Below are positions 8,819-16,451 of a stretch of 64,000 bases of DNA, one piece after another. How positions within the stretch are numbered: position 1 is the first letter of the stretch; the number at the start of each line of letters is the position of its first letter. The notes under the pieces were generated by a model that searched no databases, was not told the DNA's origin, and saw nothing but the letters and a program-made list of their open reading frames with translations. The stretch is taken from NCBI GenBank assembly GCA_964429855.1, contig CAYSDM010000024.1, positions 1 to 64,000 of the forward strand, given 5' to 3'. This stretch comes from CALLMM01 sp964429855 (GTDB taxonomy: Bacteria; Armatimonadota; Chthonomonadetes; Chthonomonadales; CAJBBX01). Both the position numbers and the translations under genes were made by a program.

Positions 8819-8870
8819 ACGATCCCGTATCTCGCAAAACCAAACGCAGGTTTTCCACGTACAGAAGAGT

Positions 8871-9584
8871 ATGAACAAACCTGATCCTCCGACATCGAAT
8901 CCGCCTTCTGGAAACGCTAATCGGGCGCGGCGTCTGCTTCTTATCGCAAGCCTTGCCTCGCTGATTCTCTGGTTCATTCCCGGAGCCAGCTATCTGACCT
9001 ATCCCATCAAGCTGTTCGTCACCTTTATCCATGAGGGCGGCCATGCGTTGATGGCGATTCTGACAGGCGGCACGGTCGAATCCATTCGAATACACCCCGA
9101 CACCAGCGGCGTCGCTTTTACCTCCGGCGGTTTTAACTTCCTGATCTATCAGGCAGGATACCTGGGAGCAACGCTGTTCGGGGCATTCTGTCTGATCCTG
9201 AACAGCCGTTCGGGCAGAGGACGCGCCATGCTTGTCGTGCTGCTGACGGCGGTTGCACTGATTACTGCGATATGGACTCGCAACCTCTTCGGAATCATCA
9301 GCGGCTGCGTGATAGTACTGCTGCTGGCGGCCGCAGCGCGCCTCCTGACCGCGCAGGCGGCAGACTTTCTGGCGGCTTTCCTCGCTGTACAGTTGAGCCT
9401 GAACGCGCTGTTTGATCTACGAAGCCTGCTCTGGATCACCACCTACTCCACTCTGGAGAACGATGCGGCGAACATGGCGCGAGACTACTTCCTTCCGGCG
9501 TGGTTCTGGGCAGGAATCTGGGCAGTCAGCGCGGCGGTCATTCTGTTTGGCGCACTGCGTATCTACTGGCGCGACAGCCGATGA
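8871..9584 (+). CDS. M50B-type membrane metalloprotease-like protein
   Basis: A 237-residue protein with about six membrane helices. The zinc motif HEGGH (H-E-x2-H, about residues 55-59) lies at the edge of the second hydrophobic segment in LFVTFIHEGGHALMAIL, and a later 'SGVAFTSGG' fits the Peptidase_M50B family. Site-2-type proteases cleave substrates within the membrane; M50B members are often of unknown specificity and some may not be proteases. The gene follows tsaD after 52 bases with an AGAAGAG ribosome site. The N-terminal 20 residues are polar and Pro/Asn-rich. Confidence 0.75.
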   Translation: MNKPDPPTSNPPSGNANRARRLLLIASLASLILWFIPGASYLTYPIKLFVTFIHEGGHALMAILTGGTVESIRIHPDTSGVAFTSGGFNFLIYQAGYLGATLFGAFCLILNSRSGRGRAMLVVLLTAVALITAIWTRNLFGIISGCVIVLLLAAAARLLTAQAADFLAAFLAVQLSLNALFDLRSLLWITTYSTLENDAANMARDYFLPAWFWAGIWAVSAAVILFGALRIYWRDSR

Positions 9585-9655
9585 TTCTCCTCTCTCCCTT
9601 CTCGAGTAGATCGTCAAGGTCGTTTGGATGGATGTCATTCAGAGAGAGACATAAC

Positions 9656-9735
9656 TGTCATTCTGAGCGTAGCCCAACCCGGTTGTCATTCTGAGCGAAG
9701 AATCTAAAGATGTCTCGCTGCGCTCGACATGACAA
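9656..9735. repeat. Interspersed TGTCATTCTGAGCG-type repeat
   Basis: Two direct copies of TGTCATTCTGAGCG (9656-9669 and 9684-9697); the second continues into GAAGAATCT. It is followed by a diverged inverted arm, AGATGTCTCGCTGCGCTCGACATGACA-like, so the second half can fold on itself; a further degenerate CGTTGCGCTCAACAGGACAG arm follows to about 9770. Elements with this core are widespread between genes in many unrelated bacterial genomes and are non-coding. Number of copies elsewhere in this genome cannot be judged here. Confidence 0.7.
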
Positions 9736-9903
9736 TACTTCGTTGCGCTCAACAGGACAGCCAGACCATGCAGCCCTTCTACCGTGAAGATGTACTAGCG
9801 TCATCAGGAAGGAATTCTGTAAAAAGAGGCGAATCCTACCGCCGGATGTTCAACTCATCCTCCAGCCGTTGCGACCAATAAAAAACTTGCGTCCCAGGCT
9901 TCA

Positions 9904-9932
9904 TTGACGTTTACGCAGCATGGGCATATAAT
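9904..9932 (+). promoter_or_regulatory. Sigma70-type promoter of the FHA-phosphatase-kinase operon
   Basis: TTGACG (9904-9909), a 17-base spacer and a perfect TATAAT (9927-9932) lie 38 bases before the ATG at 9971. It matches 11 of 12 consensus positions with ideal spacing. Confidence 0.82.
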
Positions 9933-9970
9933 AGGCACATACCTCTTATATTCACTCTCCAGAACGTTAG

Positions 9971-11125
9971 ATGGACATTCTCGAAAAAATTAACCGTGTC
10001 TTCGCCGGATGGTATGAAGGACTGTTTGCCGCCGGGGAGGATGTTCGCCCGAAAGACATCCTGCGAAAAGTCCTCTTCACGCTGGAATCGTACCGTAAAG
10101 AGGGTTTTGATAATCAGGTCTATGTTCCCAATCAGTATGTGCTGGAGATCGCTGTGGAGGAGGAGGAGAGAGAGACGCTGCTCTCCTTTCTGGATGCAGA
10201 GGAGCTTTGCGCCGTCATTCGCCGTTACTGCCAGCAAAATCGGTATGCGATACGCGGCGATCTGGAGGTAACGATCAAAGAGGTTCCTCTGGAGACGCTG
10301 CCTGCGAAAGAGAAGATTCGCGTTCGCTGCCGTTACACTGCGCCAAAGCGTACAAAGACTACCGTTCCTGCTCCCATTGAAACCGCACATCCCGAATCGC
10401 GTCTCGAGACGGAAGAGGCGGATTCGCAGGAGCCGGGAACGGTCGCCTCCGTCTGGCAGGCGAAGCTGACCATCTTCTCGCCGGGCAAGCCCGCCTATGG
10501 GATCGCCCTGCCACCGGAAGGTCTGAGTATCGGGCGATCCGCGAAGCAGGGCAATCAACTGGTGCTGGAGGGGGACGGCATGGTTTCGCGTCGTCATGCG
10601 CGGATCGAGCGCGAAGCGGACGGGCGTTTTACGCTCTACGATCTCGGCGCGACAAACGGAACCACTGTCAATGGCAGGCGCGTGGATAACTGCACCCTGC
10701 AGGACGGCGACGAGATTGTGATTGGCGCAACGCGAATCCATTTCCATCAGGCAGCGCCGCCTGAATCGGAAGATATCCGCCAGAATGCCGTTCGCGCCGT
10801 CAACGCCGCTCATTCCGAAAAGGAGAGCCAGCCGCGCCTGATCTTAACCGACAGCGAACGCGACCTGGAGGTGTTCGTGATCTCCTCTGAGACGCTCATC
10901 GGGCGCGGCATGACCAACGATATCGTCCTGCCGGATCGCTCCGTAGCCACCCGCCATGCGCGGCTAGTGCGCGGCGCGCCTTATATTCTGGAGGCGCTGG
11001 ATTCTGAGCATGAGACGCTGTTGAACGGTCAGCCGGTGCTGCCGGGAAAGCCCATTGCCGTTCTCAGCGGCGACATGCTGCGAATCGGCGTCATGACTCT
11101 CCGCTTTGAAGAGGGCAAGCCATGA
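9971..11125 (+). CDS. FhaA-like protein: DUF3662 domain plus two FHA domains
   Basis: A 384-residue cytoplasmic protein. Residues 1-115 match the DUF3662 domain of actinobacterial FhaA. The first FHA domain (about 165-252) has all the phosphothreonine-binding landmarks: LSIGRSA, VSRRHARI, LGATNGTTVNG. The second (about 283-383) has TLIGRGMTNDIVL and VATRHARL but a weaker final loop (EHETLLNG). FHA domains bind phosphorylated Thr, so this is a likely substrate or scaffold of the kinase encoded at 12689. FhaA usually has one FHA domain, so the second is unusual. The stop codon overlaps the start of the next microprotein (ATGA). Confidence 0.88.
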   Translation: MDILEKINRVFAGWYEGLFAAGEDVRPKDILRKVLFTLESYRKEGFDNQVYVPNQYVLEIAVEEEERETLLSFLDAEELCAVIRRYCQQNRYAIRGDLEVTIKEVPLETLPAKEKIRVRCRYTAPKRTKTTVPAPIETAHPESRLETEEADSQEPGTVASVWQAKLTIFSPGKPAYGIALPPEGLSIGRSAKQGNQLVLEGDGMVSRRHARIEREADGRFTLYDLGATNGTTVNGRRVDNCTLQDGDEIVIGATRIHFHQAAPPESEDIRQNAVRAVNAAHSEKESQPRLILTDSERDLEVFVISSETLIGRGMTNDIVLPDRSVATRHARLVRGAPYILEALDSEHETLLNGQPVLPGKPIAVLSGDMLRIGVMTLRFEEGKP

Positions 11126-11220
11126 GTATCGCCCTCGGTCTGGCGCGATTTCTCTTTCTTGCCTTTCTGGCGCTCTTTCTTCTCTATCTCGTGTGGCTCA
11201 TTCGCCGCGATCTGGATTAG
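11122..11220 (+). CDS. 32-residue single-helix membrane microprotein
   Basis: An ATG overlapping the FHA gene's stop codon (ATGA) opens a 33-codon frame that ends at a TAG four bases before the phosphatase GTG. The product is MSIALGLARFLFLAFLALFL... ending WLIRRDLD: one strongly hydrophobic helix followed by a short basic/acidic cytoplasmic end. The pattern, an N-terminal helix then R-[RS]-D-[LI], closely recalls the first 30 residues of actinobacterial FhaB/FipA, whose gene sits at the same place in the fhaA-fhaB-pstP-pknB cluster. I infer it may be a reduced FhaB that kept only the membrane anchor, the FHA part perhaps being carried by the second FHA domain of the upstream gene. Exact packing between neighbours supports a real gene. 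Confidence 0.7.
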   Translation: MSIALGLARFLFLAFLALFLLYLVWLIRRDLD

Positions 11221-11223
11221 CGT

Positions 11224-12702
11224 GTGATGATGAGGCGACTCACCTGGGCACATCTCAGCGATGTAGGCAGAACGCGAAAGAACAATCAGGACAGCCTGGC
11301 GGTCGTGGAAGCGCAGGATCTGGACGGTCATCTGGAGGGGCTGTTCATCGTCGCGGACGGCATGGGAGGGCACGCGGGAGGCGAGGTCGCCAGCCGGGTC
11401 GCGATTGAAGTGATTCCGACAGTAGTGCGGGAGACGCTGGCGGTCGGGAACGGTCATGTTCCGGGAGAGCGCATGGCGACGGCGCTTCGGAAAGCCATCG
11501 CCGCCGCCAACGAAGCCATTCGCGAAAAGGCGCGCAACACGCCGGAGCTTCGCAGCATGGGAACCACCTGCGTGGCCGCGCTGATTGGCGACGGACTGCT
11601 TGCTGTCGGGAATGTGGGAGACAGCCGCCTCTATATGCTCCGGGAGGGCGAACTGATCCAGGTAACGAAAGATCACTCTCTGGTGCAGGAGTATATCCAG
11701 TCCGGCGAGATGAGTCCCGCGCAGGCGCGCAAGAGCCGATTTCGCAATATTCTGACACGCGCCGTGGGAATCGCGGGGAAGGTGGAGGCGGATGTCGAGG
11801 TCGTTCCGCTGCAGGAGGGCGACAGCCTGCTGCTGTGCAGCGACGGTCTCACCAACATGGTTCCCGAAACGGAGATCGCCCGAATCCTGGGAACCGTTCC
11901 TGATCCCGAAGAAGCCTGCCGGCAACTGGTGGAGACGGCGAATCGCAACGGCGGGGAGGATAATATCACCGTCGTGATCGTCCGCAATGGAGAGTTTCGG
12001 GAGGTTCCGGTAAAGACTCATCTGGAGGAGCCGATTCCCGCGCCTGTCCCGGTTTCCGCTCCAGTCGCCGCGTCTCCGGCGCGTCGGAATCAGGATAAAT
12101 TGAACCAGATCATGATGCTGGTCTGCTTTTTTGTGATCGGCGGGATTCTGGGCTATGCGACGGCGCGCAGTTCCGAGAGCAGCCAGAAGCCGAAGACTCT
12201 CGCTCCCGCGCAGAACACGCCCCCGCCCTCTCTTCCGGCGAAAGCGCCTGCGCCTCCTCCAGACTTCGGGAGCCTTCTCTACGATGCGCCGGTCACCATC
12301 TTCAAAAAGCCGATTCGCGGCGCTCCGCTGGCAACCGATACGGCAGGAAATATCTATGCGACCACTGAGACGGGGCGCATCTATCATATTGCGCCGGACG
12401 GCAGATCGTTTCGCGATCTGGGCGCGCCGGTGAAGTCCCTGGGACAGGAGCCGCGCATTCGCATGACGGCAGATTCCCAGGGCAATGTCTACATCGTCTC
12501 CAAAACGGAGCGGTGTATCTACCGTTTCGACTCGAAAGGAACGCGCCGGGGGGTCATCGGAGCGGGACAACTTCAGGCGCCTGAAGATATCGCCGTAGAC
12601 GGCAGAGCGAATATCTACGTGGTGGACAAGGGGGTATTGAAACTCTTTCGCGCTCGCCACCCATTCGATAGAAGTTCGGGGGTGACCGATGGCGCTCGGT
12701 AA
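11224..12702 (+). CDS. PP2C-family Ser/Thr phosphatase with membrane helix and NHL-like tail
   Basis: A 492-residue PPM/PP2C phosphatase, likely antagonist of the downstream kinase. Metal-binding motifs are in order: NNQDS (about 20-24), VADGMGGHAGG (about 44-54), NVGDSRLYML, LLLCSDGLTNMV and GEDNITVV (about 245). A membrane helix lies at about 296-318 (IMMLVCFFVIGGILGYA), then a Pro-rich linker, then about three NHL/beta-propeller-like strands (about 350-492, e.g. LATDTAGNIYATT, DIAVDGRANIYVVD). PstP of Actinobacteria has a short outer tail; here the tail is larger but too small for a complete propeller. Start may be GTG 11224 or ATG 11227/11230. The 3' end overlaps the kinase gene by 14 bases. 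Confidence 0.92.
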   Translation: MMMRRLTWAHLSDVGRTRKNNQDSLAVVEAQDLDGHLEGLFIVADGMGGHAGGEVASRVAIEVIPTVVRETLAVGNGHVPGERMATALRKAIAAANEAIREKARNTPELRSMGTTCVAALIGDGLLAVGNVGDSRLYMLREGELIQVTKDHSLVQEYIQSGEMSPAQARKSRFRNILTRAVGIAGKVEADVEVVPLQEGDSLLLCSDGLTNMVPETEIARILGTVPDPEEACRQLVETANRNGGEDNITVVIVRNGEFREVPVKTHLEEPIPAPVPVSAPVAASPARRNQDKLNQIMMLVCFFVIGGILGYATARSSESSQKPKTLAPAQNTPPPSLPAKAPAPPPDFGSLLYDAPVTIFKKPIRGAPLATDTAGNIYATTETGRIYHIAPDGRSFRDLGAPVKSLGQEPRIRMTADSQGNVYIVSKTERCIYRFDSKGTRRGVIGAGQLQAPEDIAVDGRANIYVVDKGVLKLFRARHPFDRSSGVTDGAR

Positions 12703-14737
12703 GCTCGGAAAGTATGAGCGCGTGGATGTGCTGGGGCATGGAGCGACCGGCATCGTCTATCTGGCCTGGGACACTCTCCTCAAGAAGCAGATCGCTCTGA
12801 AGGAGGTGGATGTTCAGTTTGCCGACATCAACCGCTTCCTGGAGGAAGCGCGGGTGATGGATCGGCTGAATCACCCCAACATCGTCCGCGTCAACAGCGT
12901 GGATATTATCGAGGGGCGGGTTGTGATAGATATGGAGTATGTGAAGGGGCAGAACCTTCAGCATCTCCTGCGCCGTCTGGGGCGTCTGCCTCTCTCCGTC
13001 GCGCTGGATATCACCATTCAGGTTCTGGACGCGCTGATCTACGCGCACCAGATGCGAACTATCCACCGCGACATCAAGCCCGCCAATATCCTCCTGAGCG
13101 CGACCGGACAGGTGAAGCTGACCGATTTCGGTCTGGCGGAGGTGCTTGCCAGCAACTCCTATGCGGGAGGAGCCGGAACCTACGCCTATATGGCTCCGGA
13201 AGACTTCTCCGAGGAGCGGCAGTCCGATCATCGCAGCGATCTCTGGGCCGTCGGAGTGACTTTCTATGAGATGTTAACCGGGAGGCGCCCCTTCAATGTC
13301 GCCAGCGCGCGCGATCCGTTTGCCTGGCGGCGGGTATTGACCACGGAAGAGCCTGCTCCTTTGACACCGCTGCTTCTCTCCCTGCCGGGTTCCTCGCACT
13401 CTCCTGACGGAACCGAAGCCGCAACAGCAGGAGGCGCGGCATACGATGCCGAAGAAGACTCCTGGAGCTGTCCGATAACCTCTACACAGGCGGTCAGCGA
13501 GGTAGACGAAGCGAAGTTTCGTCGGGCGGTGCAGGCGGTCGTCACCTTCGCGCTGGCAAAAGAGAAGTCTGTTCGCTATGCGACCGCCGTCGAGTTTCGC
13601 ACGGATCTGATCGCCATTCGCGACAGCTTTCCGACCCTGGTAGAGTTTCCGCAGGTCTCCGATGCGCAGGAGGAGGCGTCCAGCCACGCGCATCCGGCGG
13701 CGGAGATACTGGCGGAGGATTCCAATGTGACTCCGCCCACCACGATGGAGCCGCCGCAGCCTCTTCGTTTAGAGGCTGCGGAAGAGCCGGTCTCTGTCAG
13801 CATGCAGACGCTTGCGCCGGAAACGCCTGTCCCGGAAAGCGCAGCCGTTGCCCCAAAATCTCCGGAGCCGGTCGGCGAAACGCTTGCGCCTGTAAACGAA
13901 ACGCTGATGCCGGAACCGGCGGCGCGACCTGCGCCGTTGCCGGCGGAACCTTCTTCAGAACACCGTACCGTCACCGTCAGAGACGGAAAAGCGAAACCGT
14001 CGCGCATTCACGCCGAACCGGAACGGATTGATTTTGGAGTCGTTCGCGCAGACGAAGAGCGCGTTCGGGTGCTGACGCTGAAAAATGAGGGAGGAGCGCG
14101 CTCCATTCGCGGCAGGGTGGTCCATGCTCCGGCATGGGTACAGATCACGCCGAGTTTCTTCTCCCGCCCGGAACCGAAGCTGAAAGTGATGTTTACGGCG
14201 GAAGGACAGGAGCTTGACGGCGATCAGGATGGAGAAGTCCGGGTTGAGACCGATCACGGCGATGTGCGCCTGTCTGTTCACGCGAAGGTTCAGCCACCCC
14301 GTCCACGTTTCAGCGCGGTGGCGCTCTGGTATGTGCCGCTCTTTGCCGTCACGCTGCTGCCCCCCCTGATCGTCGCCTGGGGCGGTCAGCAGGAGATAGC
14401 GCGCCTGATGGTTCCGGCGGCGTCGCTTGCTTCCGCGCTGCTGGCGGTAATGCTGATGATGGTCACCATGTCCGCCGGGCTGGGTTCAGCGGAGCGGATG
14501 GCGTGCGGTATTCTGGCGTCCGTGATGGCGATTGTACTGGGCGTAACTTTCACGATTGTTCGGAGCCATAGCAGCGGCAGTCTGGATCAGATTATGATCG
14601 TGACCGCCGCGCCGTTTCTGGTGATGCTGGTCATGATGGCGTTTACGCGGAGGTACTGGCGGCTGTGGGCAGGGGCAATCGGTCTGATCGCAGTGCTTGC
14701 TGCCAGCGTTTTCGGGGTGGTGCTGATCGGAATATGA
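12689..14737 (+). CDS. Membrane-anchored Ser/Thr protein kinase with Ig-like domain
   Basis: A 682-residue Hanks-type kinase. The Gly loop is LGHGATGIVYLAW, the ATP-binding Lys is in IALKEVDV (about residue 38), the catalytic loop is HRDIKPAN (about 126-133), the metal loop is DFGLAE (about 146), and the activation segment ends in YMAPEDF. A low-complexity linker (about 330-435) leads to an Ig-like block starting ERIDFGVVRADEERV (about 445-545), then four to five C-terminal membrane helices (about 550-682). Actinobacterial PknB has a single helix and outer PASTA domains; here the sensor is missing and the tail is a helix bundle. The gene overlaps the phosphatase by 14 bases. Confidence 0.93.
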   Translation: MALGKLGKYERVDVLGHGATGIVYLAWDTLLKKQIALKEVDVQFADINRFLEEARVMDRLNHPNIVRVNSVDIIEGRVVIDMEYVKGQNLQHLLRRLGRLPLSVALDITIQVLDALIYAHQMRTIHRDIKPANILLSATGQVKLTDFGLAEVLASNSYAGGAGTYAYMAPEDFSEERQSDHRSDLWAVGVTFYEMLTGRRPFNVASARDPFAWRRVLTTEEPAPLTPLLLSLPGSSHSPDGTEAATAGGAAYDAEEDSWSCPITSTQAVSEVDEAKFRRAVQAVVTFALAKEKSVRYATAVEFRTDLIAIRDSFPTLVEFPQVSDAQEEASSHAHPAAEILAEDSNVTPPTTMEPPQPLRLEAAEEPVSVSMQTLAPETPVPESAAVAPKSPEPVGETLAPVNETLMPEPAARPAPLPAEPSSEHRTVTVRDGKAKPSRIHAEPERIDFGVVRADEERVRVLTLKNEGGARSIRGRVVHAPAWVQITPSFFSRPEPKLKVMFTAEGQELDGDQDGEVRVETDHGDVRLSVHAKVQPPRPRFSAVALWYVPLFAVTLLPPLIVAWGGQQEIARLMVPAASLASALLAVMLMMVTMSAGLGSAERMACGILASVMAIVLGVTFTIVRSHSSGSLDQIMIVTAAPFLVMLVMMAFTRRYWRLWAGAIGLIAVLAASVFGVVLIGI

Positions 14738-14768
14738 CACGCAAAAACGGCGTTCAGGAGCATCTTGT

Positions 14769-16331
14769 ATGAACCGTAAGTATATCAACTACGCGATCTT
14801 TATCGCCATTGTCGCGGTGGTGGTCGGTCTGGCGGTCAAACACAGCCGGGATATGCAGAACCTGGTCAATAACATGGCTGGAGACAACCGCGAGGCGCGA
14901 GTCGCTGCCGCTAAGGAGTTGGTGAAGGGCGAACAGTTTATGGACGCCATCACCGGCGAACTGGAAGAGAAGCGCGCAAAGATCGTACTGGCGCTGGAGG
15001 ACTGGGGCGACAAGGATGCCACCAAGCAGTTGGTTGCGTTTCTCAAAGACCCGGAAAAGGATGTGCGGGAGCGCATCCTCCTGGCGCTGCTTGCCATCGG
15101 CGGGCGATCCGAGGAGAATCTGCAGGAGGTGATCAACGGGATCAAGGAGGGAGACGGCAATGTGCGCCGTCCCTGCGTGGTTACGCTGCAGGTGCTCGGG
15201 CAGAAGGATCGCGCAAGGGCGGGAACCATTCTCCGACAGACGCTGCCCTATGTGGATGACGCCAGGCTTGCCGGGCTGCTCGACCAGAGCAAGCCGGAGG
15301 TGACCGCGCTGATCGTCCCGAAGGTGGTGGAGTATATGAAGAAGGAGGGCGGGGCGCGCGGACCGGGCGGGGACGTGCTGGCGGCCTTAAAGGAACAGCG
15401 CGAGCAGAGCGTCTCCCTGCTGCTGCCGCTCCTTCAGGATAAAGATGAGGGAGTTCGCTCCGGCGCTGCCTCCGCGCTGGGCAAGCTGGGCAGTCCGACC
15501 GCAACGAAGAGCCTGATTGAGGTGATCGAGAAAGATACGGCGCAGGTACGGCGCGTCGCAATCGGCGCGCTGGCGCTGATTGCCGATCCTGCCGCCGAAG
15601 AGACGCTGGAGAGATCACTCGTCTCGCAGCAGACCGACAATGAGGCGCGCGCGCAGGCGGCGCTGGGTCTGGGAAGGATCGCCTCTCCGAAAGCGATTGA
15701 TACCTTGATCGCCGCCCTGACTGATTTCGATCTGCGCGTGCAGGATGCCGCGGTTGCGGGTCTGGCGCGCGCTGGCGAGAAGGCGGTGGATCCGCTTCTC
15801 GTCGCGCTTCGTTCAAACAATGCAGAGCTGCGTATTCAGGCAGCGCATGCGCTGGAACGGATCGCCAGTCCCCGCGCCAACGCCGGACTACGCGCCGCGC
15901 TCAGCGATTCGAAATTAGAAGTGAAGAAAGCGGCGATCTCCGCACTCGGTTTCAAGGATAATCGCGAGGTTGTCGAGGCGCTGGCGGCGCTTCTCTCCGA
16001 TCCGGACGGCTCTATCGCCTCGGAAGCGGCGGATGCGCTGGCGAAGATCGGCGTTCCGTCGCGGGAGGCGCTGGCAAAGGTGCTGACCGGAAACAACGAT
16101 ACCGCCGCCTTCTATGCCGCCCGCGCTCTGAGTCAGCAGGGATCAGAGGTGGTTCCCCTGCTTGAGAAAGCGTCTCAGTCGCCGGGCGCGGCGCGCTGGT
16201 CCGCCATTGCGCTGGGCAATGTCGGCGGGCAGCCTTCGGTAGAGGCATTGAAACGAATTGCGCAGAGCGCAGACCCCGATGCGAAGGCGGTCGCTCAGCA
16301 GGCGTTAATGCGGCTGGGTGTGAAAGAGTAG
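14769..16331 (+). CDS. Membrane-anchored HEAT-repeat protein
   Basis: A 520-residue protein with an N-terminal membrane helix (about 7-24, INYAIFIAIVAVVVGLAV) followed by about a dozen alpha-helical HEAT/PBS-lyase-type repeats of roughly 31 residues, with recurring 'A-x-AL-x-x-IA(S/D)P-A-...-L' units (e.g. LIADPAAEETLERSL, LGRIASPKAIDTLIAAL, LERIASPRANAGLRAAL). These solenoids are protein-binding scaffolds. It follows the kinase by 31 bases with an AGGAG site and is probably the last gene of the same operon; a scaffold or target for kinase signalling at the membrane is inference. A terminator hairpin follows. Confidence 0.85.
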   Translation: MNRKYINYAIFIAIVAVVVGLAVKHSRDMQNLVNNMAGDNREARVAAAKELVKGEQFMDAITGELEEKRAKIVLALEDWGDKDATKQLVAFLKDPEKDVRERILLALLAIGGRSEENLQEVINGIKEGDGNVRRPCVVTLQVLGQKDRARAGTILRQTLPYVDDARLAGLLDQSKPEVTALIVPKVVEYMKKEGGARGPGGDVLAALKEQREQSVSLLLPLLQDKDEGVRSGAASALGKLGSPTATKSLIEVIEKDTAQVRRVAIGALALIADPAAEETLERSLVSQQTDNEARAQAALGLGRIASPKAIDTLIAALTDFDLRVQDAAVAGLARAGEKAVDPLLVALRSNNAELRIQAAHALERIASPRANAGLRAALSDSKLEVKKAAISALGFKDNREVVEALAALLSDPDGSIASEAADALAKIGVPSREALAKVLTGNNDTAAFYAARALSQQGSEVVPLLEKASQSPGAARWSAIALGNVGGQPSVEALKRIAQSADPDAKAVAQQALMRLGVKE

Positions 16332-16359
16332 CCGTCCGTCAACGGCGACTTATCCGATT

Positions 16360-16390
16360 GGGTCTTTGCGGTCTCAGTACGCAAAGACCC
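16360..16390 (+). terminator. Intrinsic terminator hairpin after the HEAT-repeat gene
   Basis: Perfect 11-bp stem GGGTCTTTGCG / CGCAAAGACCC with a 9-base loop, followed on the + strand by ATTCTATTCC. It closes the signalling operon and sits between convergent genes. Confidence 0.7.
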
Positions 16391-16451
16391 ATTCTATTCC
16401 AACACGTTCTTCGGTCCAGGTGAAGGCGTCTCTTCGTCAACGTCATCCCTA

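Larger units (their letters stand above)
9585..9970 (+). other. 386-base intergenic region
   Basis: No gene is evident. It holds an interspersed palindromic repeat (9656-9735) and, just before the FHA gene, a near-consensus sigma70 promoter (9904-9932). The remainder (about 9776-9900) shows nothing I can interpret. Confidence 0.6.

Noticed and set aside
9656..9775. CRISPR-like direct repeats
   Set aside because: Only two direct copies, separated by 14 bases, with an inverted arm; no regular spacers and no cas genes.
11029..12753. 574-codon - strand frame opposite the PP2C gene
   Set aside because: The PP2C motifs on the + strand are complete; the antisense frame has no recognisable domain.
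13264..13545. Interruption or frameshift in the kinase gene around the variable insert
   Set aside because: The frame is continuous; the low-similarity stretch is an insert in the C-lobe, with helices resuming downstream in the same frame.
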